Made by a program: the position numbers and the translations under genes
The notes under the pieces: model-generated
Told to the model about the DNA's origin: nothing
What the model saw: the letters and a program-made list of their open reading frames with translations, nothing else
Database searches by the model: none
Assembly: GCA_918797485.1 (NCBI GenBank)
Contig: CAKKNE010000006.1
Span: 2,914,001-2,978,000, forward strand
Origin: Pelagomonas calceolata
Taxonomy: Eukaryota > Sar > Pelagophyceae > Pelagomonadales > Pelagomonadaceae
Direction of reading: 5' to 3'
Length of the DNA: 64,000 nucleotides
Shown here: positions 44,701 to 55,550 of the stretch, in pieces
How the letters are laid out: each line of letters starts with the position of its first letter
Numbering within the stretch: position 1 is the stretch's first letter

Positions 44701-47700
44701 CGGGCCAATTTAGCAAGACCAGCAACTAACGGAGCCATCAGAGCCGTGCGATTGAGGGGATGCGCCACGATCTCGATGGCCTCCTCGTGATCATCGTCAT
44801 CTGAATCGTCCGTGTCCTCCTCGAGCAAGGCCGGATCCCCCGCGTCGACGTCCCACAAGGAAGCTTCTACCGGAGGCACGGCCTCGACGTCCTCCAAATC
44901 TTCTTCTTCCTCTCTAGTAGAGAAGGCGTCCTCCTCCTCGTGATCATCGATTTGCGACGCCTCCAAGCCTAATGAAGAGTGCCGCAGCATGGTCCTCGCG
45001 AATTGAGATAATCCCGCGTCTTCGTCTTCACAATTTTTTTCGACCACGTTCGCTCTCATACAACCGATGCGGTCGCGTCGCATGCTTAATTTACGTTGAT
45101 GACCTCGTGCCGTCGTCATGCTCTCGAAGCCGCAGCCCACGGTCAAGGTGATAGCGTCTGGCTGGAGAGCTAATAGTAACGTCTCTTGCCGCTCCGGAGC
45201 CAGCACGATCTTGTTTAGATGGAGCGGGTTGTCCTGCGACGCCTCGGCTAACACTACCGCTAGCCTATAAGCACTCTTCACGACTCTGGGCGAGACGTCA
45301 GTAGTACTTTTTAGTTTCGAGACCCAAAGGCGCAAAACGCGCTTCCGCAGGGCCTTCGCGTCTTGCCCATAAGCGCTTAGTACTGAAGAAGAAGCGTCGT
45401 CCATGACGCAGTCCTCGAGACCACCTCGTGACAACCCAGGAAGCGCGTCGAAGGCCTGTTCCAAGATGCATGCTGCAGTTTCACCAGTCGCGACCTCTAC
45501 TTGAGAAGCATTCGTCTCTAACGACTTCTCGAGCGCCGTCAAGGCCAAGGACACGACGGGTCTTGATGAAATACCATCGTTACTATCTCTGATACTTTTA
45601 AGGAAGACGCTTAGCGTACGGCCGTCGAAGCGTTTTAGTGACGGCACTAAGCCGTACTCACAGATGAAGCGGCAGACGTCGGGCCACTGCTTCGATTTAC
45701 GATTCAATGAGTTTTGTGGAGCCTTCTTCCCGAGCAGCCCGCAGTGCGCCGCTAAATCGTCTAGAAAAGCTACTGATGACTCTTGGTCGTGATCATATGA
45801 AGACTGTGCAGAACCGACGGCCGCCGCCCGCAACCCTCTCCTGATTGATCTACCGAGCGTGTCCTTGAGAGCCGGGATTCTCCTCGAGAGTAGAGCTAGC
45901 AGTCGCGGCGCGCCGCAGGACCCGTAGGCCGCGCCCAACGCCGAGGCGTCGTTCCGGGCGCGGCTTTTACTAGGTTCATCAAATTCGTTCGAGGCCCAGT
46001 CTTCAAAGCGAGCGGGTAGGGTCCTCGCCAGGCGCGCGTCTAAAGCTTTGAGGACCTCCGCGTCGTCCTCTATACAAATTTCATCGTCTTCCTCAAAGGC
46101 GTCGGTCTCGTCGCCGTCGTTCGTCCGTTTACGTCTACCGGGGGCGTTCCTCGTCAGCCCTCCGACGAAGTGCGGCACTAATCGAATGGCCTTGTCGGCC
46201 GCGGCGTCGTCGTTACTTGCTAGAGCGTCTACGACACAGGTCCGCGCTTGGTTCCGCGCCTCCAGTCGCTTCTGTCTCCCTCGAAAGCCAGCACCCAACA
46301 ATCTTGTAGCCAGGCCTAGTTTCTGCGACGTCGGCCACGCATCCGCATTTACGGTGAGTAGAGGCGCCGCGAGGGCCGCTCGACTAATCCCTCTAGTTCG
46401 CGCCCAGTCGCCACAGGCGACGACGAAGGGCGCCTGTCCCGCGCGACATAGCTTTTCAGCAGTATCAGACCAATCTTCGGATAATGTACCCGTACCATTG
46501 CACACGAGCGCCTCATACACCGCCTCGGGATGCCGGTCGCACGCCTCACCGGTCTTCAAATCTTTGATGACCAGAGGGAGCAAGCCCGGCGCTTCCGGTT
46601 CACCCAACAACGGCAGACCCATGGCTACGGCCAATCTCAGAGCGCCGTCGTCCTCGTCGTCGTCGTCGTCGAGACCCTCGAAGAAGTTCCTCGCGAGGAG
46701 TCGTGCAATATCTTCTGACGGTGCCGCTTGGTCGAGAGCATCTGTTTTGTGGAGAGCGTCGTACAACCTCAACGCGCCGTCCCGCCTCCGTTGCGCCGCT
46801 CGCGACGGTGTCGACAGTCGCGCCTCCTCGGTGTCTTCTCGGGACGACGAATGCGTCGGCTCCGAGCCTTCGGAGTCTACGGACCAGTGCGGCGCCAAGG
46901 CTTGGAGTGACGTGGCGATGGCCTTCCTTGTTAAATGTATCGGACACCTTTTCAGCAGTTTCGCGACTGATAGCGGTAACTGTGTACGTACCTCGACGTC
47001 GTCCTGCGACGACGGCAAGGCGCCTCGCCGATCCGGTGATACAATAGCATCCACGAAGATGCGTAACAGGTCGTAGAGGCCCGACTGTGCTACTATATCT
47101 TCGTCGAGTTGTGAGGCGAGGTCGCAGGAGTGTCTCAGAGCGTCCCTCCTCAAGATGCGCCGTCGTTCTTCACACACCTCGTCGTCGTCGTCGATCATGG
47201 CACTCCCTCGCTGCCTTGAACCGACATGTTGTACTAATTGTATAGAAATAGCAAGGGCGTCCGCCGCCCACGCCCCATCGATCACTTCAGCCTTAAGGAA
47301 GGACCCGACGGCGTGCACGCAAGCGACGGCCTTCGCTAATGATTCCGAGTCGTCGCAGTCGACTGGGGTTTGAGGCCAGAGCACTTTTTTCGCACTCGGA
47401 GCGTCGGGCAGCTTCTGCCGGTAAAAGGAACCGAGGTCGCCACTTACGAGCGGCGCCAACTTAGCGAGCGTGTACCACGTCCTCCTTCTACAAGCGTCGT
47501 CGGGGTGGGCCGCGCTCGCCATGAGCTCGTCGCATAGAACGCCTATCGAGGCCGGAGGCGCCCTATTGCCAACGGTAGCATCCATTAACTTCGCGTCGTC
47601 CCGCTTTCTCGCAACATGATGTCTAATACCTTCCGCGAGGCGATCCGCCGCCGCGGACGCCGCGCGCGTGGCTGCCGCGCCGGGTCCACCCGAAGAAGAC

Positions 47701-50700
47701 GTCTCGACCGCTTGTAGTGAAGCTCTGAGTAAATGCAGGCCGAACCTCGATAAAATAAGGGAATGAGCCCGCACATGTCTCGCCAACTTCCCGAGCGCCA
47801 ACGCGGCGCCTAATCTTCTGGTAGCATCTCTCTGCGTGAGGTCGAACGCGACCCTTCGCAGCACATGGGCCAAAGCATCAAACCCCTTGCCCGTCGCAAC
47901 ACCACTCATTTCTTCCCGCACTTCGGCCGGTCGCATCTGTTTACACGTCCAATTGACGAACTCCGCGAGGGCCTCGGCGGCTTGTGCTCGTTTCGATGCC
48001 TGGTGGCCAGCTAGCGCTTCGAACAACGCGTCTACGAGGTAGCGCGCCGCCCTCGTCTTCTCGTTCTGTTCCCGGCAGTCCCTATTTGAGAATAATCTAC
48101 AACATTGTAATAACAACTCCCGGAATAGAGCTCGTATGATCGAATCTGAGTGTGATGCTAGACTACAGACGTAGGGCCAAACGCGGACATAGATCGAGTC
48201 TTCGAGGTTCGCACCTTTGCCGTGCTGGTTGGGATGGGACGTCGTCCTCCCAATAGCTACTAGGACGAGGGCGTGCAACGCTTCCGATGCTAGTAAGCGC
48301 GTCTGGCGCGGTCCCGAGCCGCACGCTATGACCCCTAAACGATTCAGTAAGGCACCATCCAATCGCAGCGATAGCGTCCCCAGAGATATAGTTAAAGGAG
48401 CGCCGAGCATTCTAGAAGATTCAGTTCTTTGGGAGAACGCTCTCACTGCTTCCCCGCCACAAGAAGATAAAAAGCGGACGGCCCTTCTAGATAAGTAACG
48501 AGCGGCACTATCAGAGACGTGCGGGTCCGCTCTTTGTGCAGCGAGCGCCATTCGTCGAGCGCGAGCGCGCGCTTGCGCACTTTGGGCCTTGTCGATCACT
48601 ACACTAACGTCTCTGGACCGAGCCGCGACGGCGTACCTCCCGATTTCCGGCAGCACCTTCTCCAACACGTCCTCGGTGAAGAACTCATCGCTAGCATCGT
48701 CGCGCCACGTCACCACGGCATCAAACGCTCTGGAAGCTGTGGGTCGGTGCGCACTACCTAGCCGCAACGCGGCACCAAGCGCCGGCGCCAACACAGCTAG
48801 CTGGCCCGTCCGCACCTCTAGAGGCGCTGACAGTACGACTCGACAGGCACACTCGAGCAACTCGTCGCGAAAGTCGCCAACCCTATGAGCCGTGTCCCGC
48901 GCGAATTTCCTCGCTGATCTTAGGAATGCGTCCTCGTCGCCCGGCGTCAAGGAGCATTGCGTGCCCGCTCGGATAGCCAACGCACCCAACCGATACAGTG
49001 AAGAACACCTTTCATGTTTCGACGCGCGATCGACCACGACTCGCAATAGCTGTGAAGCCCAGGGCGCAAACGAATCTCCTGTATCTGCGACGAAGGTCTC
49101 CAGAAAGGAAGCTAAATTAATGAGGAGCTCCTGGTCGAACTCGTTTTTTGGCCTGTGTGGCACGGACGCCGTCGCGAGACGCGTAGACTCTCATGTGATA
49201 CCGCGTCAGGTTCAAGTTCATTTTTCACGCTGAGTCAGCACCGCATCTCGTCCTCCAACATTCGCTCTTCGTATCTCAAATCTAATCGCCGGAGGATCTC
49301 CAATGAGGCGCTTAGTAGAGCATCATACAACACGTCGGACTGGGACGAGGCGATGACGTCGCGCCAGAGCTGCGCGCACCTTCTAAAAACGGGCGGTAGC
49401 GTTGAGTCTTCATCCGGCCGTTTATGCTGTATGGACGCGACCTGTACCGCGTCCCTGCAGACGACTCTGAGTGACGCGCGGCCGCCTTTCAATGCTGAAC
49501 AAGCTTTGACTAGGGATGCTAAACCGTCGACGAGGTACTGCCTCGCTCGCGCGTTCTCCCCATACAACGCACATTGGTCCGCGTGCGCGCCCACGCACCT
49601 TCGAGCTCGTTGGGCGAGAGCTTGTAAAGCTGCTCTCGGTCGCTCTGTCTGATGAGAAGTAACGAGTGAGGAAGACGCATGGAGCGCCGCACTACGAACT
49701 TGTAAAGCGTCCCAGTGCGCGAGCCTCCGTCGGACCTTGTCCATTTCACCTTGCAGAGCTAGGTCCTTGTCTCGCCGCTCGTTGTCCTGCGCATCACAGG
49801 CATCGGCACAAGCGTTGGCCGCCTCCATGAGCCTTGCGTAATCTACGGACGAGGCGGGCGCCGCCGCCGCGATGCTACGTAACGAAGCCGCCCGCACTTT
49901 CGGGTTCACGTCCCGACAGCCCGCGTCGAGCAACGCAAACACGGGGCTCCAGTCACCTCGTTGTTGTAGAGCCAAGGCATGTAACGTTTCGAAGAGAGCC
50001 ATCGACGCGTGTTTCGCGACGAGCTTCGGCGGACCTTCCTTCATGTCGGGATGGACCGTGGCCGCGAAGTGGAGGGGTTCATATGAAGTCATCGGTTCTG
50101 AAGGCAGCGACGGTGCCAGTAGGGACGCCCTTCTACGGAGAAACCGCAGCGCCTTGGCGGGCGCCTCGTACCGCGTGAACACTTTTTGGAACGGCACGGC
50201 GTACCTTTCTAGGAGCGTCAGGATGGCAGGGGCGCCTATCTCTGCCGCTTGTGAAGCCCACGCGTCGTTGCCACACAAGTGCTCCAATGCGGCCAATGTA
50301 GAGCCGGAATCTTTACCGGTGTCCTTCTGGAGGTCCAACTTGCATATCCGTAGGAGGGACGCGCCCTGCTCGTCCCAGGGGGATGAGGACCGGTCGTCGA
50401 TCGCTAATGGAGGCGCCGGCCGCTCTGATGCGATGAGCGTCGCCGCGAGCTTCATGGCCTCGCCTTTAATACCCTTGGCCTTTTCTCCTGATAAAGAATC
50501 GACGCACTTGTGGGACAAAGAGCGCCACTGCTCGCCACTTACAACTCTCTCAGCATCCCTCTTGAAGAGCTCTCTGAGAGCACTCGCCGCGGCCTGCCGC
50601 GCCGTCGCGTGGCCCCGGCCCTCCAATACCAAGCGTAGGGACTCGAACGCCGTCAGGGTGTGGGGCCCGGCGCCTCTTTTCTTGATGTACTTGGCCATCT

Positions 50701-50965
50701 CTTTGAGGACAGTCGTCCGCGGCGTTTCGAGGATCTTGAAGCTCTTCGACACGGCCAGCCAGCGGCACAGGTCCGGCGGGTGCTCATTTTTGAACAGTCG
50801 TGCCCGCGCTAATGTGACTTCGACGTTTTCGACGTTCAGACACTCCTCGACCTCCTTCACTAATCTAGAAGGCGCGACGGCGAAGGCCGGCTCGGCGCCG
50901 TCCGGCGCCTCCTGGAGCGGGCGGTGGAGCTCCCAGAGCGCCGCGTCTAATCGGGCCGCGGCCAT
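38799..50965 (-). CDS. PRKDC: DNA-dependent protein kinase catalytic subunit (DNA-PKcs)
   Basis: Two exons, 50965-49242 and 49152-38799, join in frame to 4025 residues, close to the 4128 of human DNA-PKcs. The ATG at 50965 follows a TTG-led extension. Most of the length is HEAT-like helical solenoid with acidic loops. The C-terminus is a PI3K-related kinase: GLGDRHLDNFLL (catalytic loop), HIDLGYSFG (metal-binding DFG equivalent, here DLG), then LLPVPELIPFRLTR, which is specific for DNA-PKcs among PIKKs. The final LSVEDQVRVLVDLATDPASL then GRHW is a DNA-PKcs-type FATC rather than ATM, ATR or TOR. With Ku it recognises DNA ends in non-homologous end joining. The promoter side holds a CTAG-bounded motif at 51185. 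Confidence 0.93.
49153..49241 (-). other. 89-nt GT-AG intron of the DNA-PKcs gene, possible old introner
   Basis: The frame of exon 1 ends at a stop just inside this segment, and exon 2 lacks its own ATG. Splicing ATGCG|GTGCTGAC to CCACACAG|GCCAAAAAAC joins the frames. The 3' end CCACACAG is identical to the introner terminus, but the other end and the target duplication are not recognisable. Confidence 0.7.
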
Positions 50966-51394
50966 CCGTGCGCGGCGGTGATCCAACGTATATCAGTCTA
51001 TGGCGCGCGCGGCTGTCTGGCGCGCCGGCTAGCTTGGTCAGCTGTTACCCCGGCGCGTGGTGCAGAGATCTCGTGCGCTGCACGTTGTCGCAGCAATGCT
51101 AAAGCGATGCGCTGCGCAGCGCGCGGTCACGATGAGCAGTCAGCGCGCACGCAGAGCGTCCAGATCGATTTGCTGGGATGATCCCTAGTGTGTTACATGC
51201 CGCTAGCGCGTTTTTCTACGCCCGGGGCTCGCCCACTAGTCCTAGCACCGTAACAATAAGCATTTTTCTACGCAAGGAGCGATCGATACGCCGCCAGTCC
51301 GGTTTGCTGACAGACTCCGCGGATCCGTACTCGGAGCCCGGGCCGTGACAACAATGCATCTCTTTGTACTTGTACTTACGCCATCAACGCGGCG
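50966..51394. promoter_or_regulatory. 429-bp region with a CTAG-bounded motif at 51185-51206
   Basis: It holds the DNA-PKcs promoter and the 3' flank of the cyclophilin gene. A 22-bp motif copy (GTGTTACATGCCGCTAG core) lies 220 bp upstream of the DNA-PKcs ATG. No gene is evident. Confidence 0.45.
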
Positions 51395-52475
51395 CTAACA
51401 CGACGTCGTCCAGGAAAACAGCGCCGACCGCGTCGAGTTGTCGTAGTAGTTCGTCTTGTTCCTGTAATTTTTGGCCATCTCCTTCATGTCGGCGACCTCC
51501 TTGGGTATCACTAACTCCGACTGATACTTTTCGACGATCGCCGCAGACGTCTCCATCTTGTCGCAGATGCCGCATTTAGCGATGCGAGCGAGTTCTTTCG
51601 GAACGCCCGTCACGGTCCCCAGCTTCTCCAACTCTCTCAAAATAGCGTAGCCGTCGACCAACCTACCAAAGACGACGCGCCGCCCATCGAGCTCCGGCCG
51701 CTCATCCAGTAAAATCTCAAACTGCGACTGGTTCGCGTTCGGCCTTTTCGTCAACGTCGTCAGCACGCCGGCGTTCGTGTGCTTGAGGCGGTGGTTCTCG
51801 TCCTCGTAGTCGCGGCCGTAGACCGAACGACCTCCAGTCCCGTCGTTCTTGTCGATGTCGCCGCCGCAGACGCCTCTGCCTGGCTCGACCCGGAAGAAGG
51901 CGCTTCCCTCGTAGCGCAACCCATCGCCCTTCTCCCCCGTAATTAATTGACAGAAGTTCTTGCACGTCCGCGGTACCACATCTTCGAAGAGCTCGAAGAT
52001 CAATCGACCCTTCCCGGCGTCATGGGTAGAACCTGTGTGGAATCAAATTTCAGGCTTCTGCGCGATGGCGTGGCGATTCCACGCCATCGACGCGACGTTG
52101 TCCCCGTGGCCGCGTCGGCTCGATGGCGTGGAGGCTCACGAAGGTAACCTAACTCACTGGTTGATTTCCACACAGGGTAGAACGTTTCGGGATCGTGACA
52201 TCCAACCACACATGGACTCCTGGTTTTCGGTCCGTGTCCTCGCCGCGCGTTCTCGCAATTATAGAAGCCTCTTTATCAAGTTGCTTCTTGCGTTGCGCTT
52301 TAATACGCTCTCTCGTCGCGAGATCCCGCTTCAGGGCCTCGAAGGCGTCTCCTTCATCATCACTCGCGTCCTCGCCCGCCTCGCGGTTGCCCGTGTCTTG
52401 CTTCTTGGTTTGGGGCTCGTCCTGGGCGTCGCGCCAGCTCGGGCGCTTCTTCGCGCCTTTCGTGGAGAAGTTCAT
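51395..52475 (-). CDS. Cyclophilin-fold protein with altered active site, split by an introner
   Basis: Exons 52475-52184 and 52032-51395 join in frame to 309 residues. A charged N-terminal region (MNFSTKGAKKRPSW, then LATRERIKAQRKKQLDKEA, a coiled coil) precedes a cyclophilin domain beginning VWLDVTIPKRST and RLIFELFEDVVPRTCKNF. The active-site pattern is poor. The Arg of FxRVxPG is kept, but the following Phe and Gln are Arg and Cys (FFRVEPGRGVCGGD). NQSQFEILLDE lacks the Phe of SQFFI, and the usual Trp and His near LDGRRVVFG are gone. It is therefore probably a binding scaffold rather than an efficient prolyl isomerase. I start at the ATG 52475 because the upstream frame has only GTG. Confidence 0.75.
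52033..52183 (-). mobile_element. Introner (143 bp, 52033-52175) with perfect 8-bp target duplication
   Basis: Terminal repeats CTGTGTGGAATCAA and TTGATTTCCACACAG bound the element; GGTAGAAC flanks it on both sides (52025-52032 and 52176-52183). In the minus-strand gene the intron is one target copy plus the element: 5' splice site GTTCTACC (target copy), 3' AG the last two bases of the element. Removal restores KRST-HDAGKGRL in the cyclophilin frame. The interior is a large imperfect hairpin with two CGATGGCGTGG/CCACGCCATCG arms. Confidence 0.9.
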
Positions 52476-52656
52476 CTGTCTGGCTTGCGGTCCGTTCGCG
52501 CCGCCGCGTCGAGCTGCCCTGCTCTTGGCGCCGCTGGCAGCGACCTCTGAGCGCGCTGCGCTGGCGTTGGGTAATGGATGCTGTAGCACACCGACCGGCG
52601 TTTGCACGCGTTGGTCGCCGCAAAACGCGGGCTTGCCTATGTCGAACGCAGGCGAG

Positions 52657-52677
52657 CTAGCGGCTGTAAGACACTAG
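52657..52677 (-). promoter_or_regulatory. Recurrent CTAG-bounded promoter motif
   Basis: A 21-bp copy with core GTCTTACAGCCGCTAG on the minus strand lies 182 bp upstream of the cyclophilin ATG at 52475, within the 334-bp space to the FG-GAP gene. The rest of that space holds an AT-rich patch (AATTATTAATTA near 52748-52760) and no gene. Confidence 0.5.
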
Positions 52678-52809
52678 CAAGCGACGCGGGACCCGCGACG
52701 TAACTAGCCTGAGCCTGAGCGTCGAAAAGTTGTGTGATAAGTATCTGTTAATTATTAATTACGCCGTTGGCACTGGTTGCAGGCGGGGCGGCTTCCGACG
52801 CGGGGCCGG

Positions 52810-54180
52810 CTAAGCGAGGATGGCGGCAAGCACGGCCGCGGCGGCGGTGAGGATCGTGGCGGAGGGGAGCCTCCTCGTCGCAGCAGCATCGGAAGAAAAA
52901 TAGTCCCACCAACTCGACTCGTCCTCGAAGACGTAGACCGAGCCCGAGTTCGAGTAGGTGCCGGCGTCGTCGTCGCCGTAGGCCCCGACCACGATGGTGC
53001 CGCCGGCGATCGCCACGGAGCCGCCGAACTGGTCGCTCGCCGCGGCGTCAGCAGCCGTCAGCTTGGCCACCTGGTCGTACGAGGCGCCGCTGTCGCTCGT
53101 GCGGAAGACGTAAGCCGAGCCCGATTTGGAGCCGGCGTCGTCATCGCCGTCGGCCCCGACCACGATGGTGTTGCCGTCGATCGCCACGGAGCGGCCGAAG
53201 TAGTCGTTCGACGCGGCGTCGCTTGCCGTCAGCTTGGCCACCTCGACGTACGTGGTGCCGTCGTCGGTCGTGAGGAAGACGTAGGCTGAGCCCGAGCCGC
53301 TGCTGTAGTATTGGTCGGCCCCGACCACGATGGTGTTGCCGTCGATCGCCACGGAGCCGCCGAACTGGTCGATCGACGCGGCGTCGTCGGCCGTCAGCTT
53401 GGCCACCTCGACGTACGTGGCGCCGTCGGTCGTGCGGAAGACGTAGGCCGAGCCCGAGGCGGAGCCGCCGTCGTCATCGCCGTCGACCCCGACCACGATG
53501 GTGTCGCCAGCGATGGCCACGGAGATGCCGAACTGGTCGATCGCCGCGGCGTCGTCGGCCGTCAGCTTGGCCACCTCGACGTACGTGGCGCCGCCGTCGG
53601 TCGTGCGGAAGACGTAGACTGCGCCACCGGTGCCAGCACTGGATGCCCCAATCACGATTGTGGCGCCGTCAATCGCCACGGAGCTGCCAAATAAGTCGTT
53701 CGCCGCGGCGTCGCTGGCCGTCAGCTTGGCCACCTGGTCGTACGTGCCCCAGGTGCTCTTTTCGAAGACGTAGACCGAGCCCGAGTTGGAGCCGGCGTCG
53801 TCGTCGTTGGTGGCCCCGACAACGATAGTGCTGCCGTCGATCGCCACGGAGCTGCCAAATAAGTCGCCCGCCGCGGCGTCGCTGGCCGTCAGCTTGGCCA
53901 GCTCGGCGCCGTCGCTCGCTCGTAGGACGTAGACTGAGCCCGACCAGGAGCCAGCGTACGGGGCTCCGATCACGACGGTGTCGCCGTCGATGGCCACGGA
54001 GTATCCGAACTTGTCGCCCGCCGCGGCGTCGCTGGCTGCCATCTTCACACGCTCCGAAAAATCGTCGCTCAGCCGCCGATTCTTGCCCGCCTCCCTGCCC
54101 CGCCGCCTCGCGCGGGCGTCCAGCAGGCCCCACGCATGGGGGGCCGCAGCTGCGAGGCAAATAAAGGCGAATGCGTGCAT
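52810..54180 (-). CDS. Secreted seven-blade FG-GAP protein, possibly GPI-anchored
   Basis: 456 residues from the ATG at 54180, which opens a clean signal peptide (MHAFAFICLAAAAPHAWG); the longer open frame to 54951 is antisense-like Arg-rich sequence. Seven FG-GAP units follow (consensus ASDAA..D.FG.SVAIDG.TIVVGA and GSAYVFRTTDG), matching a single seven-bladed propeller. The C-terminus has a small polar segment and ends in a hydrophobic tail ATILTAAAAVLAAILA with no cytoplasmic residues, as in GPI-anchor signals. It is thus a kinase-less version of the ectodomain of the receptor-like kinase at 34395-38591. It could be a cell-surface adhesin, co-receptor or decoy; function is inferred. Confidence 0.8.
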   Translation of the reverse strand: MHAFAFICLAAAAPHAWGLLDARARRRGREAGKNRRLSDDFSERVKMAASDAAAGDKFGYSVAIDGDTVVIGAPYAGSWSGSVYVLRASDGAELAKLTASDAAAGDLFGSSVAIDGSTIVVGATNDDDAGSNSGSVYVFEKSTWGTYDQVAKLTASDAAANDLFGSSVAIDGATIVIGASSAGTGGAVYVFRTTDGGATYVEVAKLTADDAAAIDQFGISVAIAGDTIVVGVDGDDDGGSASGSAYVFRTTDGATYVEVAKLTADDAASIDQFGGSVAIDGNTIVVGADQYYSSGSGSAYVFLTTDDGTTYVEVAKLTASDAASNDYFGRSVAIDGNTIVVGADGDDDAGSKSGSAYVFRTSDSGASYDQVAKLTAADAAASDQFGGSVAIAGGTIVVGAYGDDDAGTYSNSGSVYVFEDESSWWDYFSSDAAATRRLPSATILTAAAAVLAAILA

Positions 54181-54284
54181 TGTTGGGCTGCCCGACGCGA
54201 GCAGCACCCGCGTCCGCTTCTTCTGCTCGGGTCCGGGTCGGGGCGAGGTGGCCGGCGAATCGCGACGCGCGGAAACACACACAC

Positions 54285-55550
54285 TCACGTTACGACGGCA
54301 TACGCGTCCGAGCCGACGCTTGGTACACGGTGGCGGCGACGCGACGCCCGCACCTGCGCCGCCGCGAGCCGCGTCTCGCCGAAGCCGACGACGCCCCGCC
54401 GCGGGCCCGGCGCGTAGTCGTGCACGCCGCACGGTCGCGTCGACGCGTTCCGCCGCAGGTCGTTCACCATGACCGCGAGGCTCGACGTCCGCGCGGGCGA
54501 CTGGACGAACGCGTCGGCCAGGACGCACGTCGCGACGTCCAAGACGACGCGCTCCGACGCCTCGTCCCTTTGCTTGCCTGGTTGCCGCGCGAACCGCGCC
54601 CGGCGGCGCCACTCTTCTATATTCACGCCGAAGCGGGCGTCGTCGTGACCCCCGACGAAGGCGCAGCGCTCGCCGCCGCCGTCGCACAGTTCGAAAAGTT
54701 CGTCGACGGCTTTGGATCGGGACCGCAGCTTCCGGATGTCTCCGAGAGGCATGTCCGAGGCCAGGTAGACCGCCGGCGCGTCGCGACGCGTCCGCAGGTG
54801 CCGTACCAATGCAGCGACGGCGTGGTCCAGGAACAGGACGTAGGTCGCCGTCTCTCCTTTTCCAGTCCTCACATGAGCACACACAATGGGCCGCTTCACG
54901 TGCCGTCTCATATGAACCGTCGCGTCGCGCAGCGCGGGGTGCAGCGCCCACGCGGCGCGCGCCGCCTCGCGGCCGCAGCCCCTCAAATCACAAGCCGGCC
55001 GCACGGCCTCGAGATCCAAGCCGCGGCTCCCGCCCAGGGCCCGCCCTAAATTCAGGATGATTGGATTCGAGGGGAGTTTAGCGGTGATGTTCGCCGCGGT
55101 CCAGCCCCGCGTCATGCTCCCGCAGAAGGGGACCGGGGCCACGCTCAGCGACGCCGCCTCGTCCACAAATTTTAAACCGGTCGCCTCGAACCTGGCGAGG
55201 TCGAGGACGCGGCGCCACGACGCGTGGCCGCTCCGCCGGAACTGCGCGTAGGCCCGGTCGGCCTTGGCCTGCACGTCGTTAACGAGCTTACTAGCACTCA
55301 AACGAGTGCACTTCTGGTCGGCGTACGAGGCCGACAGGCGCCCGTGCGGGAGGATGGGCGGGAGGATCAGCGCCCGGTCCGCCGCGCGGCTGACCCAGAC
55401 CGCCGTCTTGAGGTTGTAGTACTGGTTGCCGAGGCCGCCCGTCGCGGCGAAGGCGAGGTAGCGCTTCCGCCGGACGGCGGGGCAGGGCTTCGCTGCCGTG
55501 CTTACGATGCTACACAGGCACCATGCCTTGTATGATCGATGGCGCCGCAT
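54285..55550 (-). CDS. O-fucosyltransferase-like glycosyltransferase (GT65/GT68-like fold)
   Basis: 421 residues from the ATG at 55550. A short hydrophobic stretch (YKAWCLCSIVSTA) near the N-terminus can act as a Golgi/ER signal anchor. AATGGLGNQYYNLKTAVWVS and RALILPPILPH match the first GDP-fucose-binding region of protein O-fucosyltransferases (GGLxNQxxxxxxA). IVCAHVRTGK corresponds to the catalytic HxRR-type strand with the conserved Arg, and CVLADAFVQSPARTSSLAVM to the C-terminal FxGxxxSSFS region. Extra Cys pairs suggest a lumenal location. The donor is probably GDP-fucose; the acceptor is unknown. It lies tail-to-head with the FG-GAP surface protein, which could be a glycosylation client, though nothing shows that. 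Confidence 0.7.
   Translation of the reverse strand: MRRHRSYKAWCLCSIVSTAAKPCPAVRRKRYLAFAATGGLGNQYYNLKTAVWVSRAADRALILPPILPHGRLSASYADQKCTRLSASKLVNDVQAKADRAYAQFRRSGHASWRRVLDLARFEATGLKFVDEAASLSVAPVPFCGSMTRGWTAANITAKLPSNPIILNLGRALGGSRGLDLEAVRPACDLRGCGREAARAAWALHPALRDATVHMRRHVKRPIVCAHVRTGKGETATYVLFLDHAVAALVRHLRTRRDAPAVYLASDMPLGDIRKLRSRSKAVDELFELCDGGGERCAFVGGHDDARFGVNIEEWRRRARFARQPGKQRDEASERVVLDVATCVLADAFVQSPARTSSLAVMVNDLRRNASTRPCGVHDYAPGPRRGVVGFGETRLAAAQVRASRRRHRVPSVGSDAYAVVT

Noticed and set aside
54181-54951. N-terminal extension of the FG-GAP protein
   Set aside because: The extra frame is Arg/Pro-rich, overlaps the fucosyltransferase-like gene, and a perfect signal peptide starts at the ATG 54180.
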